Assembly: GCA_947371645.1 (NCBI GenBank)
Contig: CANBQJ010000221.1
Coordinates: forward strand, 1-6,133
DNA: 6,133 nt
Direction: 5' to 3'
DNA from: Burkholderiales bacterium
Lineage (GTDB): Bacteria; Pseudomonadota; Gammaproteobacteria; Burkholderiales; Burkholderiaceae
Part shown: positions 1-5,277 of the stretch, piece after piece
How positions within the stretch are numbered: position 1 is the stretch's first letter
Layout: each line of letters starts with the position of its first letter
Notes under the pieces: model-generated
The model's database searches: none
What the model was told of the DNA's origin: nothing
What the model saw: the letters and a program-made list of their open reading frames with translations, nothing else
Made by a program: the position numbers and the translations under genes

Positions 1-14
1 GACCGGCACCCACC

Positions 15-275
15 ATGCAAGCCGTGAAGATGTTCACCACCCAAGTCTGCCCTTTCTGCGTGCGGGCCAAATCCTTGCTGAAACAGCGGGGCGTGGACGC
101 CATCGAAGAAGTCCGCGTGGACCTGGACCCGGCCCAGCGCGACCACATGATGGCCATCACCGGCCGGCGCACCGTGCCGCAAATCTTCATCGGCGACACC
201 CACGTGGGTGGCTGTGATGAGCTCATCGCCCTGGACCAACGCGGCGACCTGATGCCCCTGCTCAATGGGGCATGA
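15..275 (+). CDS. grxC: Glutaredoxin 3 (GrxC)
   Basis: Small cytoplasmic dithiol glutaredoxin that uses glutathione to reduce protein disulfides and mixed disulfides. The 86-residue length is typical of bacterial GrxC. The active-site motif C12-P-F-C15 follows the first beta strand. The cis-proline loop T53-V54-P55 and the glutathione-binding G65-G66-C67-D68 segment are both present, so the thioredoxin fold is complete. The ATG at 15 gives the usual N-terminus (MQAVKMFTTQ), although no clear Shine-Dalgarno is visible in the 14 bases upstream. Translation may be coupled to an unseen upstream gene. In many Burkholderiales grxC is followed by secB (family knowledge); here a secreted lipase follows instead, so this is either a rearranged neighbourhood or a different lineage order. 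Identification is secure. Confidence 0.95.
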   Translation: MQAVKMFTTQVCPFCVRAKSLLKQRGVDAIEEVRVDLDPAQRDHMMAITGRRTVPQIFIGDTHVGGCDELIALDQRGDLMPLLNGA

Positions 276-300
276 ACCGCGCCTGCCTGAACGCAGCGCG

Positions 301-322
301 CAGCCCCGCACACAAGGGGCTG
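301..322 (+). terminator. Hairpin downstream of grxC, possible terminator
   Basis: A perfect 7-bp GC-rich inverted repeat, CAGCCCC (301-307) and GGGGCTG (316-322), with an 8-base loop, lies 25 bases after the grxC stop. No T-tract follows, so intrinsic termination is uncertain; it may only stabilise the 3' end of the transcript. A weaker second stem, GATCGC (351-356) with GCGATC (368-373), lies further downstream. Confidence 0.35.
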
Positions 323-375
323 GTGGCCCGGCGCAACGCGGGCATCCCCTGATCGCGCAAAGCCGCAGCGATCCC

Positions 376-404
376 GACAATTGTTCTATTAACTAACAAT
401 TGAC
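376..404. promoter_or_regulatory. AT-rich repeated motif upstream of the lipase, possible operator
   Basis: Two copies of ACAATTG start at 377 and 396, exactly 19 bp apart. Read with their flanks they also form a perfect 8-bp inverted repeat, CAATTGTT (378-385) and AACAATTG (395-402), around a 9-bp AT-rich spacer. The element ends 8 bases before the lipase ATG, inside an otherwise very GC-rich region. Its size and symmetry fit a dimeric regulator site, for example MarR-like, but no such regulator is in the window. A TATTAA at 387-392 could serve as a -10, without a convincing -35. The function is inferred. Confidence 0.4.
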
Positions 405-412
405 GGTGCCCC

Positions 413-1330
413 ATGCGCAAACTCTTCCGACTGGCCGCCTTGAGCCTGTGCCTGGCCTCGATGAGCGCATGCACACTGGCCGCCACCGCCGCCCCGCTCA
501 CCGCCAACGCGGACGCACGCACCCAGTACCCGATCGTGCTGGTGCACGGCCTCATGGGTTTTGACACCCTCCTGGGTGTCGATTACTGGTACCAGATCCC
601 CGATGCCCTGCGCAAGGCGGGCGCCACCGTGCTGGTGGCTCAGGTCTCCGCCGTCAACGACAACGATGTGCGCGGCGAACAGCTGCTGCAACAGCTGAAA
701 AGCTGGCAGGCGGCCAAGGGCTACAAGAAATTCAACCTGATCGGGCACAGCCAGGGCGGCCCCACCGCGCGCTATGCCGCCGGTGTGGCGCCGCAGTTGG
801 TGGCCAGCGTGACCACCGTGGCCAGCCCTCACAGCATCGACACCACGCTGCCCACCGACGGCATCCAGCAGCTGCTGGTGACCCAGCCCAAGACGTTCTC
901 CACCCTGGGCGCCTTGATCGGCTGGTTGTCTGGCGCGCCCAAATTGCCGCAAGACCCGGCCGCACTGCTGGCCTGGGCCCAGAACACCGAAGCCTTCAAC
1001 ACCCGCTTCCCCGCGGGCGCGCCCACCACGGTCTGTGGCCAAGGTCCTGAGCGGGCCAGCAACGGCATTTACTTCTATTCGGTCACCGGCAACCAGCCCC
1101 AAACCAACAGCTGGGACCCGTCCGACGCCATCCTTAAGCCCACCACCGTGCCCAGCGATGGCCTGGTCACCGTGTGTGCCGCCCACTGGGGCAAGGTGCT
1201 GCGCGACGATTACCCCTGGAACCACCTGGACGAGGTCAACCAGGTCTTCGGCCTCATCGGCAAGGGCGCACCCGACCCGGTGGCCTTCTATGTGCAGCAG
1301 GCCAACCGGCTGAAGGCCAAGGGGCTCTGA
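413..1330 (+). CDS. lip: Exported triacylglycerol lipase, family I.1/I.2
   Basis: Secreted true lipase that hydrolyses long-chain triacylglycerols. The N-terminus (MRKLFR, then a hydrophobic stretch to about residue 19) is an export signal; C20 after M-S-A could be a weak lipobox, otherwise signal peptidase I would cut near residues 27-35. The oxyanion loop H45-G-L-M-G-F50 precedes the nucleophile elbow G111-H-S113-Q-G. D249 in P-S-D-G and H271 in N-H-L-D-E-V-N-Q complete the triad. C208 and C255 match the single disulfide of Pseudomonas lipases. D235, D273 and Q277 match the calcium site, and the C-terminus (ANRLKAKGL) also resembles that family. At 305 residues it is full length. Family members normally need a membrane-anchored foldase (Lif) encoded next door; none follows. 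The ATG is the only usable start, because an in-frame stop lies at 401-403; its ribosome-binding site is weak. The substrate range is inferred. Confidence 0.93.
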   Translation: MRKLFRLAALSLCLASMSACTLAATAAPLTANADARTQYPIVLVHGLMGFDTLLGVDYWYQIPDALRKAGATVLVAQVSAVNDNDVRGEQLLQQLKSWQAAKGYKKFNLIGHSQGGPTARYAAGVAPQLVASVTTVASPHSIDTTLPTDGIQQLLVTQPKTFSTLGALIGWLSGAPKLPQDPAALLAWAQNTEAFNTRFPAGAPTTVCGQGPERASNGIYFYSVTGNQPQTNSWDPSDAILKPTTVPSDGLVTVCAAHWGKVLRDDYPWNHLDEVNQVFGLIGKGAPDPVAFYVQQANRLKAKGL

Positions 1331-1343
1331 ACCCCTTGGCCTT
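1313..1343. terminator. 12-bp hairpin at the end of the lipase gene
   Basis: AAGGCCAAGGGG (1313-1324) and CCCCTTGGCCTT (1332-1343) form a perfect 12-bp stem with a 7-base loop. The loop holds the lipase stop codon, TGA at 1328-1330. There is only a short T-containing tail (TTGTGT), so it is not a textbook intrinsic terminator. Its strength and its position between convergent genes make a bidirectional role likely. Confidence 0.6.
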
Positions 1344-1353
1344 GTGTCCCTCA

Positions 1354-1371
1354 ACGCAGCATGTGCTGCGT
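1354..1371. terminator. Second hairpin between the convergent lipase genes
   Basis: ACGCAGC (1354-1360) and GCTGCGT (1365-1371) form a perfect 7-bp stem with the 4-base loop ATGT. It lies 16 bases before the end of the opposing gene (stop at 1388) and follows the larger hairpin at 1313-1343. No T-tract is present on either strand. It is best read as part of a bidirectional transcription barrier; this role is inferred. Confidence 0.35.
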
Positions 1372-1387
1372 CATGGGGTCATGGGCA

Positions 1388-2620
1388 TCACTTGCAGGTG
1401 GTCGGTGCGGGCTTGCCATCCAATCGGTCCAGCACATAGTTGATGGACGGCAAGGTCGACAAGGCCAGGCTCAGGTGGTCGCCAACGGCCACGCGGTTGT
1501 ACTGCACGGCCTTGCCGGCAGCGCAGTAGCCTTGCACCAGGGCATCCACGTCGGCCAGCGGCATGATCTCGTCTTGCGAGCCTTCATAGATGTACATCGG
1601 CGCCATGGGCACGCGCTTGCCCAGCTTGTTGATCTCACCGATGGCCTTGATCTCAGGCAGGTCCAGGAAGTTGGCATCGTTCAGGAACTTGCTGCCCTTC
1701 TGGAACATGTACTTGGCGATCAGGATGTCGGGCTGGCCTTCCAGGCTGCCCAGCAGGCAACGGCTGCCCATGTCGGTGATCATGTCCTTGCCGGCAGCGG
1801 TGGCGTACTTGTCGGGGTCGATTTCAGGGTGGGCGCGAGACAGGCCCACCACGGCGGCAAAGTAGACCGGGGCGAACAAGGTCCCGTCCACCTTCTTGGC
1901 CACGTTGAGCAAGTCCACCGGGATGCCGCCCATGGCCGAACCCACGATGTTCAGCTCAGGCGCGTACTCAGGTGCCACCTCGTTGGCCCAGGCCGAAGCA
2001 TGGCCACCACCGGAGTAGCCCATCAAGGCCACCGGGGTGGATTTGTTCAGGCCGCTCTTGCTGAAGTTCTCCACCGCGCGGATGCCGTCGAGCACGCCAT
2101 GCGCCGTGTTCGGGCCGGCGATCCATTGCGACTGCAAGCCTTCATAGTCGGCCATGGCCACCAGCACACCAGCCTTGAGCGCCGGGTTGATGGTGTTTTT
2201 CTCAAAGAGCTTGTTGGACAGCGTCAAGCCGGAGGGCGAGCAATCCAGCGACAAGCTGTCGTAGAACGACTGGAAGGCCAGCAGCTTGCGGCCCGTGGCG
2301 GGCGCCGCCGTCGGGATCAGCAGCGTGGTGACTGCGGCGGTGGGCGTGCCTTGGCCGTCCGTGGTGCGGTACATCACCTGGTAGACCTCTTTCACCGACG
2401 ATGCGTAGCTGGTGTTGGGCGTGGTGCGGTAGCGCAGCACGGCACCTGGCGCCGCGGCGTTCAGCACGGCGGCCGAGGGCGACTTGTAGAAGGCGTCCTT
2501 GCTGGGCACCACAGAAGCGTTGGCGGCCGGGAAGGCCGTCTGAGCAGACACAGGGGTGACGGCCGCCAGCAAGGTGGCGCCAAGCACGGCGGACAAGCCG
2601 CAGGAGAGATGTTTACGCAT
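1388..2620 (-). CDS. Exported LIP-family lipase (Candida antarctica lipase A type)
   Basis: Secretory lipase/esterase of the LIP family, an alpha/beta hydrolase acting on acyl esters outside the cytoplasm. Starting at the ATG at 2620, the product has 410 residues. The signal peptide is MRKHLS followed by a hydrophobic core, with a clear cut site V-S-A26 before Q27. The nucleophile elbow is G201-Y-S203-G-G-G. The likely acid is D350 in G-S-Q-D-E-I-M-P and the base is H382 in G-D-H-L-S. The Ser-Asp and Asp-His spacings (147 and 32) are close to those known for lipase A. Four cysteines in the mature chain (127, 288, 366, 409) probably form two disulfides. ATG 2620 is preferred to the TTG at 2635 or ATG at 2632 because GGAG sits 6 bases upstream of it. 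The gene is convergent with the family I lipase and stands alone. The substrate is not evident from the sequence. Confidence 0.88.
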   Translation of the reverse strand: MRKHLSCGLSAVLGATLLAAVTPVSAQTAFPAANASVVPSKDAFYKSPSAAVLNAAAPGAVLRYRTTPNTSYASSVKEVYQVMYRTTDGQGTPTAAVTTLLIPTAAPATGRKLLAFQSFYDSLSLDCSPSGLTLSNKLFEKNTINPALKAGVLVAMADYEGLQSQWIAGPNTAHGVLDGIRAVENFSKSGLNKSTPVALMGYSGGGHASAWANEVAPEYAPELNIVGSAMGGIPVDLLNVAKKVDGTLFAPVYFAAVVGLSRAHPEIDPDKYATAAGKDMITDMGSRCLLGSLEGQPDILIAKYMFQKGSKFLNDANFLDLPEIKAIGEINKLGKRVPMAPMYIYEGSQDEIMPLADVDALVQGYCAAGKAVQYNRVAVGDHLSLALSTLPSINYVLDRLDGKPAPTTCK

Positions 2621-2626
2621 GAAAAA

Positions 2627-2630
2627 CTCC
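2627..2630 (-). promoter_or_regulatory. Ribosome binding site fixing the LIP lipase start
   Basis: On the minus strand GGAG lies 6 bases before the ATG at 2620. The two other in-frame candidates, 12 and 15 bases further upstream, would place this motif inside the coding sequence and have no equivalent site. This decides the start and gives a clean signal peptide. Confidence 0.75.
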
Positions 2631-2706
2631 ATCAAAGGGTAGTGGGACGATCGAAATGCGGCTGGGCGGTTTGGTCACCGCACACTGCAATCTGGCGAGT
2701 CAAACA

Positions 2707-2736
2707 TTGAATCGTTCATCGATCTGGGCATATGGT
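2707..2736 (+). promoter_or_regulatory. Candidate sigma-70 promoter reading rightward
   Basis: TTGAAT (2707-2712) and TATGGT (2731-2736) each match 4 of 6 consensus bases, with an 18-bp spacer. Transcription would start near 2743. There is no convincing gene downstream on this strand, but a strong terminator follows at 2893-2924. The leader of the divergent LIP lipase (2621 to about 2750) is also here; on the minus strand TTGCAA with TATGCC at 18 bp spacing is a weaker alternative promoter for that gene. Confidence 0.3.
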
Positions 2737-2742
2737 AGTCAT

Positions 2743-2924
2743 CGCTATTCTTGCAAACAACCACCGAAAACCCTTAGCCGTCGGATATTCGAAATCAAAA
2801 TCACACAGGCGACAGCAAATCGCCGGGATAACCCCAGATATTCAATATCCAGATGAGCCATCGGCAATGCGCGATGCACGGCAAATTCAAGGCAGCAAAG
2901 GCTTCAATAGCCTTTGCTGATTTT
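2743..2924 (+). ncRNA. Possible small RNA in the 336-bp gap
   Basis: The gap from 2621 to 2956 has no convincing protein-coding gene. It does hold, in order on the + strand, a plausible promoter (2707-2736), a palindrome GATATT-C-AATATC (2837-2849), and an intrinsic terminator with a T-tract (2893-2924). That layout would yield an RNA of about 180 bases. An open frame at 2732-2920 (62 codons) overlaps but has no good ribosome binding site and no recognisable product. The alternative is that the terminator only serves the gene arriving from the right. Transcription is unproven. Confidence 0.22.
2893..2924. terminator. Rho-independent terminator
   Basis: CAGCAAAGGC (2893-2902) and GCCTTTGCTG (2910-2919) form a perfect 10-bp stem with a 7-base loop, followed on the + strand by ATTTT. 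On the minus strand the hairpin lies 32 bases after the PAE-family gene stop and is followed by CCTTGAATTTG, a poorer U-tract. It probably ends that gene and acts in both directions, but the better signal faces the + strand. Confidence 0.75.
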
Positions 2925-2956
2925 CATGACTCAAATTGCATGGGTCATCAACTCAT

Positions 2957-4246
2957 TCAGAAGATGCCCGCCTTGCCAATCAACTGAGCAACCAAGTCCG
3001 ACACAGTGGTTGCCGGCTCAGGTTTGCGATTGAGTTCCAACGCGCGGATCACCGGCCTCTTGCCAGAGAAATCCAACAGGTTGTCAACGAATGCGCCCAC
3101 GTCCTGCAAATTTTGCTCCTTGATGCCGGTATCACCGAAAGTCACGATGGTCAGGCAATGCGACATGTTGATCTGACGGTAATTGGGTACGTAATAACCC
3201 AGATTCGGCGAACTCGGCAGATGTGAAATGAGATTTCCAATATCCTGCCGCCAGCGCTTGTTCAGATTGGCCAGACGATCTTCTGGTGTTGGTGCCTGCG
3301 AGATGTCCGAGAAGAATTTCTCATAGGAAAAAGCCGAATAAACGCCATCTTCTTGAAATAGGGAATAGCCCAAGCGGTCGTTGGGGAATATTTTATTGAG
3401 CCCACCAGAAAGGCTACCAAGGTTGTTAACGTCTCCAGCCGCAGGGTACTTGGCGATCAAATCGGTGACGATACCGTTGGGTCCGTCAAGGCCCCAGACC
3501 TCTCGGATCTTGTTGTGCAGCGGCAGCGAGGGGGACTGTTCCGATGAACTGGTGCGCGGAGCCCAGAACAACGGTCCAGAATCGGCAAGCAAGGCGGCGT
3601 TCTTGGCGCCCAGGGTTGTGCGCATCTGCGGGAAGTTGGCTGTGGAGCCCGTGCCACCGGCAGAGAATCCGGTCAGCAGCAGCACTTCCGGCTTGGGCAT
3701 GTTGGCGGCCATCCAGGCGGTCACTGCCTTGGCATTCACGCCACCTCGGTGGTACCAGGCAATGCTGCCGGTCTCATCGCTGTAGGTCGTGACCTTGTTG
3801 CCGGTGTGCACGTCCCCGGTGCAATAGGTCAGGTAAACAATGTTCCAGCTTTGGGTTTGCACCGAAGCAATGGGGTCGATGCGAGCAGTAAAGGGCGTCA
3901 CCAAGCCCAAGTGGGCCTGACGGTTCCAGTCCTGCAAATAGTTTGCTGGAATGCCATCGGGATTGACTGCAGCCAGCAAAGTGCCGGCCTTGTTTTCGCA
4001 TGACCCCTTCTCCCAACAGGCACCGCCACCTTCGTACATCACCACGGTCTTGGTGGTCAATGGCGAACGGTTGACGAAAAATCGATAGGGCGTGCCATTG
4101 CCGCAACTGGCGCCGCTGGAGGCCGGCAGTTCCACCATCTCCCACTTCAAGTATGCGGCTTGCGCGGCCAGGCCTGTTATCAGGCTCAAGGCAGCACCTT
4201 TGAGCATGGCCAACGTGGCTGCGCGCATGAATTTTTGAATTGACAT
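2957..4246 (-). CDS. Exported pectin acetylesterase-family hydrolase (PAE/Notum-like)
   Basis: Secreted carboxylesterase of the pectin acetylesterase family, serine hydrolases with an alpha/beta-hydrolase-like fold that remove O-acyl groups. Of the 429 residues the first 30 form a signal peptide, with a likely cut at A-Q-A30 before A31. Family landmarks appear in order: Y71-E-G-G-G-A-C77-W oxyanion loop; W134-N with Y141-C-T-G-D and T148-G, matching the plant R-Y-C-D-G...G-D block; nucleophile elbow G193-F-S195-A-G-G; and H363 in M-S-H-C. D300 in Q-E-D-G is the best candidate for the acid, judged from spacing only. Plant and animal members usually have G-C-S-A-G-G; here Phe replaces Cys. The ATG at 4246 has a modest GTGAG upstream. 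GC is visibly lower than in the two lipase genes. The natural substrate is unknown: pectin, another acetylated polysaccharide, or a non-sugar acyl ester are all possible. Confidence 0.8.
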   Translation of the reverse strand: MSIQKFMRAATLAMLKGAALSLITGLAAQAAYLKWEMVELPASSGASCGNGTPYRFFVNRSPLTTKTVVMYEGGGACWEKGSCENKAGTLLAAVNPDGIPANYLQDWNRQAHLGLVTPFTARIDPIASVQTQSWNIVYLTYCTGDVHTGNKVTTYSDETGSIAWYHRGGVNAKAVTAWMAANMPKPEVLLLTGFSAGGTGSTANFPQMRTTLGAKNAALLADSGPLFWAPRTSSSEQSPSLPLHNKIREVWGLDGPNGIVTDLIAKYPAAGDVNNLGSLSGGLNKIFPNDRLGYSLFQEDGVYSAFSYEKFFSDISQAPTPEDRLANLNKRWRQDIGNLISHLPSSPNLGYYVPNYRQINMSHCLTIVTFGDTGIKEQNLQDVGAFVDNLLDFSGKRPVIRALELNRKPEPATTVSDLVAQLIGKAGIF

Positions 4247-4251
4247 CTGAG

Positions 4252-4262
4252 CTCACAGTGAG
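4252..4262. promoter_or_regulatory. Palindrome at the PAE-family gene start
   Basis: CTCAC-A-GTGAG is an 11-bp palindrome lying 5 bases upstream of the PAE-family ATG (4246) and covering its presumed ribosome binding region. It could be an operator or affect translation initiation. Too short to be sure it is not chance. Confidence 0.25.
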
Positions 4263-4314
4263 TTTTCGGATGCGTCAGTTTCATGGAGCGGCTTCAGTTT
4301 GCAATTTGCTTTTT

Positions 4315-4424
4315 CTGCTCACGCCATCGCACCACCCCCTGAACAAGGGGTAAAACACTGTCAGGTGTTTGACTGTGCACCACATGAGGGCTCAGGGTTA
4401 GCCTGATATGGGCTGCGTGAGCAG
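4315..4424. repeat. Inverted-repeat-rich divergent intergenic region
   Basis: This lies between the divergent PAE-family gene and the gene at 4498. A perfect 10-bp inverted repeat, CTGCTCACGC (4315-4324) and GCGTGAGCAG (4415-4424), encloses 90 bp. Inside it are three smaller stems: ACCCC/GGGGT (4334-4338, 4347-4351), AAACAC/GTGTTT (4353-4358, 4365-4370) and TCAGG/CCTGA (4392-4396, 4402-4406). It could be a pair of operator half-sites joined by looping, or a structured leader. The repeats are directly visible; the role is inferred. Confidence 0.55.
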
Positions 4425-4431
4425 CAAACAA

Positions 4432-4437
4432 TACAAT
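4432..4437 (+). promoter_or_regulatory. Candidate -10 element for the 4498 gene
   Basis: TACAAT matches 5 of 6 bases of the sigma-70 -10 consensus and sits 60 bases before the ATG at 4498. No good -35 is seen at 16-18 bp upstream; that position overlaps the right arm of the 10-bp inverted repeat, so an activator-dependent promoter is possible. This is inference. Confidence 0.3.
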
Positions 4438-4497
4438 TTACGGGGTGATATGCAATGGCTGTAAAAAATTCAACATCAACCGTGACCAAACCACCGA

Positions 4498-5229
4498 ATG
4501 AAATTCATCATTGCCCATTCCCACTCCCGCCGATGGGCCCCAACGCTGGCGCTGATTCTGGCGGGGGCTGGTGGCGCAGCCTGGCGGCTGTATACAGCCC
4601 CGCCCTTGGCAAATTTGGAATCCAAGTCCGTGGTGCAGCCAGTTCAATCGACTGGCCAATTTGCAGTTGACGCACCGATGAACCTGCAAAAAGCCGAAAC
4701 CGACGCTCGTCCTGCTGATTTTTCAGAAGCAGACTGGATTGCGCTGAACAAGGCAGTTGAAGCTGAGCCAGACAAACCGAAGGAGCGTCAGCGTCTCGTC
4801 GACTACTTGCGCTTTCAACGGGCGACCGAACAATGGCGCGCGATGAAAGGCAATCCTGATGTGTCGCACCGACAAGCCCTTGCCCGGGAGTTGCTGAACA
4901 TGCTGCCCCAGCACGTGGCCAACGGGGAGCTCAACACCGGAGAAACAACTTTGCTTCTGCATGCCTTTGCGCAGGACTTGGTCGCAGACCCACCACAACG
5001 GCAGGCCTGGATTGACGCGCAGATTCACAACTTGGCGGCCGTGCAAAAGCCAGATCTTGAACGCACACTGGCAGAAGACCGCCGCAAAAACGCCGATTTC
5101 TCGCGGCAGCAAGAGGAGATTGTCAACAAATGGGCCAGCGGCGGGCCAAGCAGAGGCGATGCGGCTGCATTGGAAAATCAATTGCAGGCTTTGCGTGAAC
5201 GGGTGTATGGGTCGGCTGTTGGCAAATGA
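4498..5229 (+). CDS. Membrane-anchored periplasmic helical protein, possible lipase foldase relative
   Basis: I do not recognise this protein firmly. The 243 residues begin with a basic stretch (S10-R-R-W) and one hydrophobic segment (about 14-28), giving a signal anchor with the rest in the periplasm. After a variable linker the chain is charged and predicted helical, with coiled-coil-like stretches near 186-235; it has no cysteine. This layout resembles lipase-specific foldases (Lif). Local resemblances, judged from memory, are G53-x-F-x-V-D-A-x-x-N-L63, a helix around V101-D-Y-L-R-F, and a C-terminal L232-R-E-R. Against this, Lif proteins are about 330-350 residues long and carry an R-x-x-F-D-Y motif that is absent here. 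A phospholipase accessory protein is another option. The ATG at 4498 is the first in frame after a stop at 4483-4485, and has no clear ribosome binding site. Confidence 0.7.
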   Translation: MKFIIAHSHSRRWAPTLALILAGAGGAAWRLYTAPPLANLESKSVVQPVQSTGQFAVDAPMNLQKAETDARPADFSEADWIALNKAVEAEPDKPKERQRLVDYLRFQRATEQWRAMKGNPDVSHRQALARELLNMLPQHVANGELNTGETTLLLHAFAQDLVADPPQRQAWIDAQIHNLAAVQKPDLERTLAEDRRKNADFSRQQEEIVNKWASGGPSRGDAAALENQLQALRERVYGSAVGK

Positions 5230-5235
5230 TTCAGC

Positions 5236-5277
5236 CGTCAGGGACTGACGATCATGATCGGTCACCGCCTGTCAGTC
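5236..5277. terminator. Hairpins between convergent genes
   Basis: The 42-bp gap between the 4498 gene and the regulator holds CGTCAG (5236-5241) and CTGACG (5245-5250), a 6-bp stem with a 3-base loop, then a perfect 12-bp palindrome CGATCATGATCG (5249-5260). Alternatively GACTGAC (5243-5249) pairs with GTCAGTC (5271-5277). No T-tract is seen. A bidirectional terminator built from competing stems is likely but not certain. Confidence 0.45.

Noticed and set aside
389..1354. Minus-strand open frame of 321 codons
   Set aside because: Antisense to the family I lipase, with Gly/Arg/His-rich low-complexity translation and no recognisable domain.
2633..2635. TTG start for the LIP lipase
   Set aside because: The ATG at 2620 has GGAG 6 bases upstream and gives a standard signal peptide; the earlier TTG has neither advantage.
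1361..2710. Long + strand open frame of 449 codons
   Set aside because: It lies antisense to the LIP lipase, whose triad and signal peptide are clear. The translation is His/Gly/Val/Gln-rich without motifs, typical of an antisense shadow in high-GC DNA.
2732..2920. 62-codon + strand frame in the intergenic gap
   Set aside because: Its ATG lies inside the candidate -10, its stop lies inside the terminator stem, there is no good ribosome binding site, and the product has no recognisable features.
3774..4256. 160-codon minus-strand frame
   Set aside because: Shifted-frame shadow of the PAE-family gene, whose motifs lie in the other frame.
4374..4384. TGTG-CAC-CACA as a Crp site
   Set aside because: The spacing between half-sites is too short for the Crp consensus (TGTGA, six bases, TCACA), so it was not annotated despite the nearby Crp-type regulator.
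4455..4670. 71-codon + strand frame overlapping the start of the 4498 gene
   Set aside because: It has a possible ribosome site, but the translation lacks domains and is out of frame with the longer gene that has a coherent signal anchor and helices. The site is kept as a finding only.
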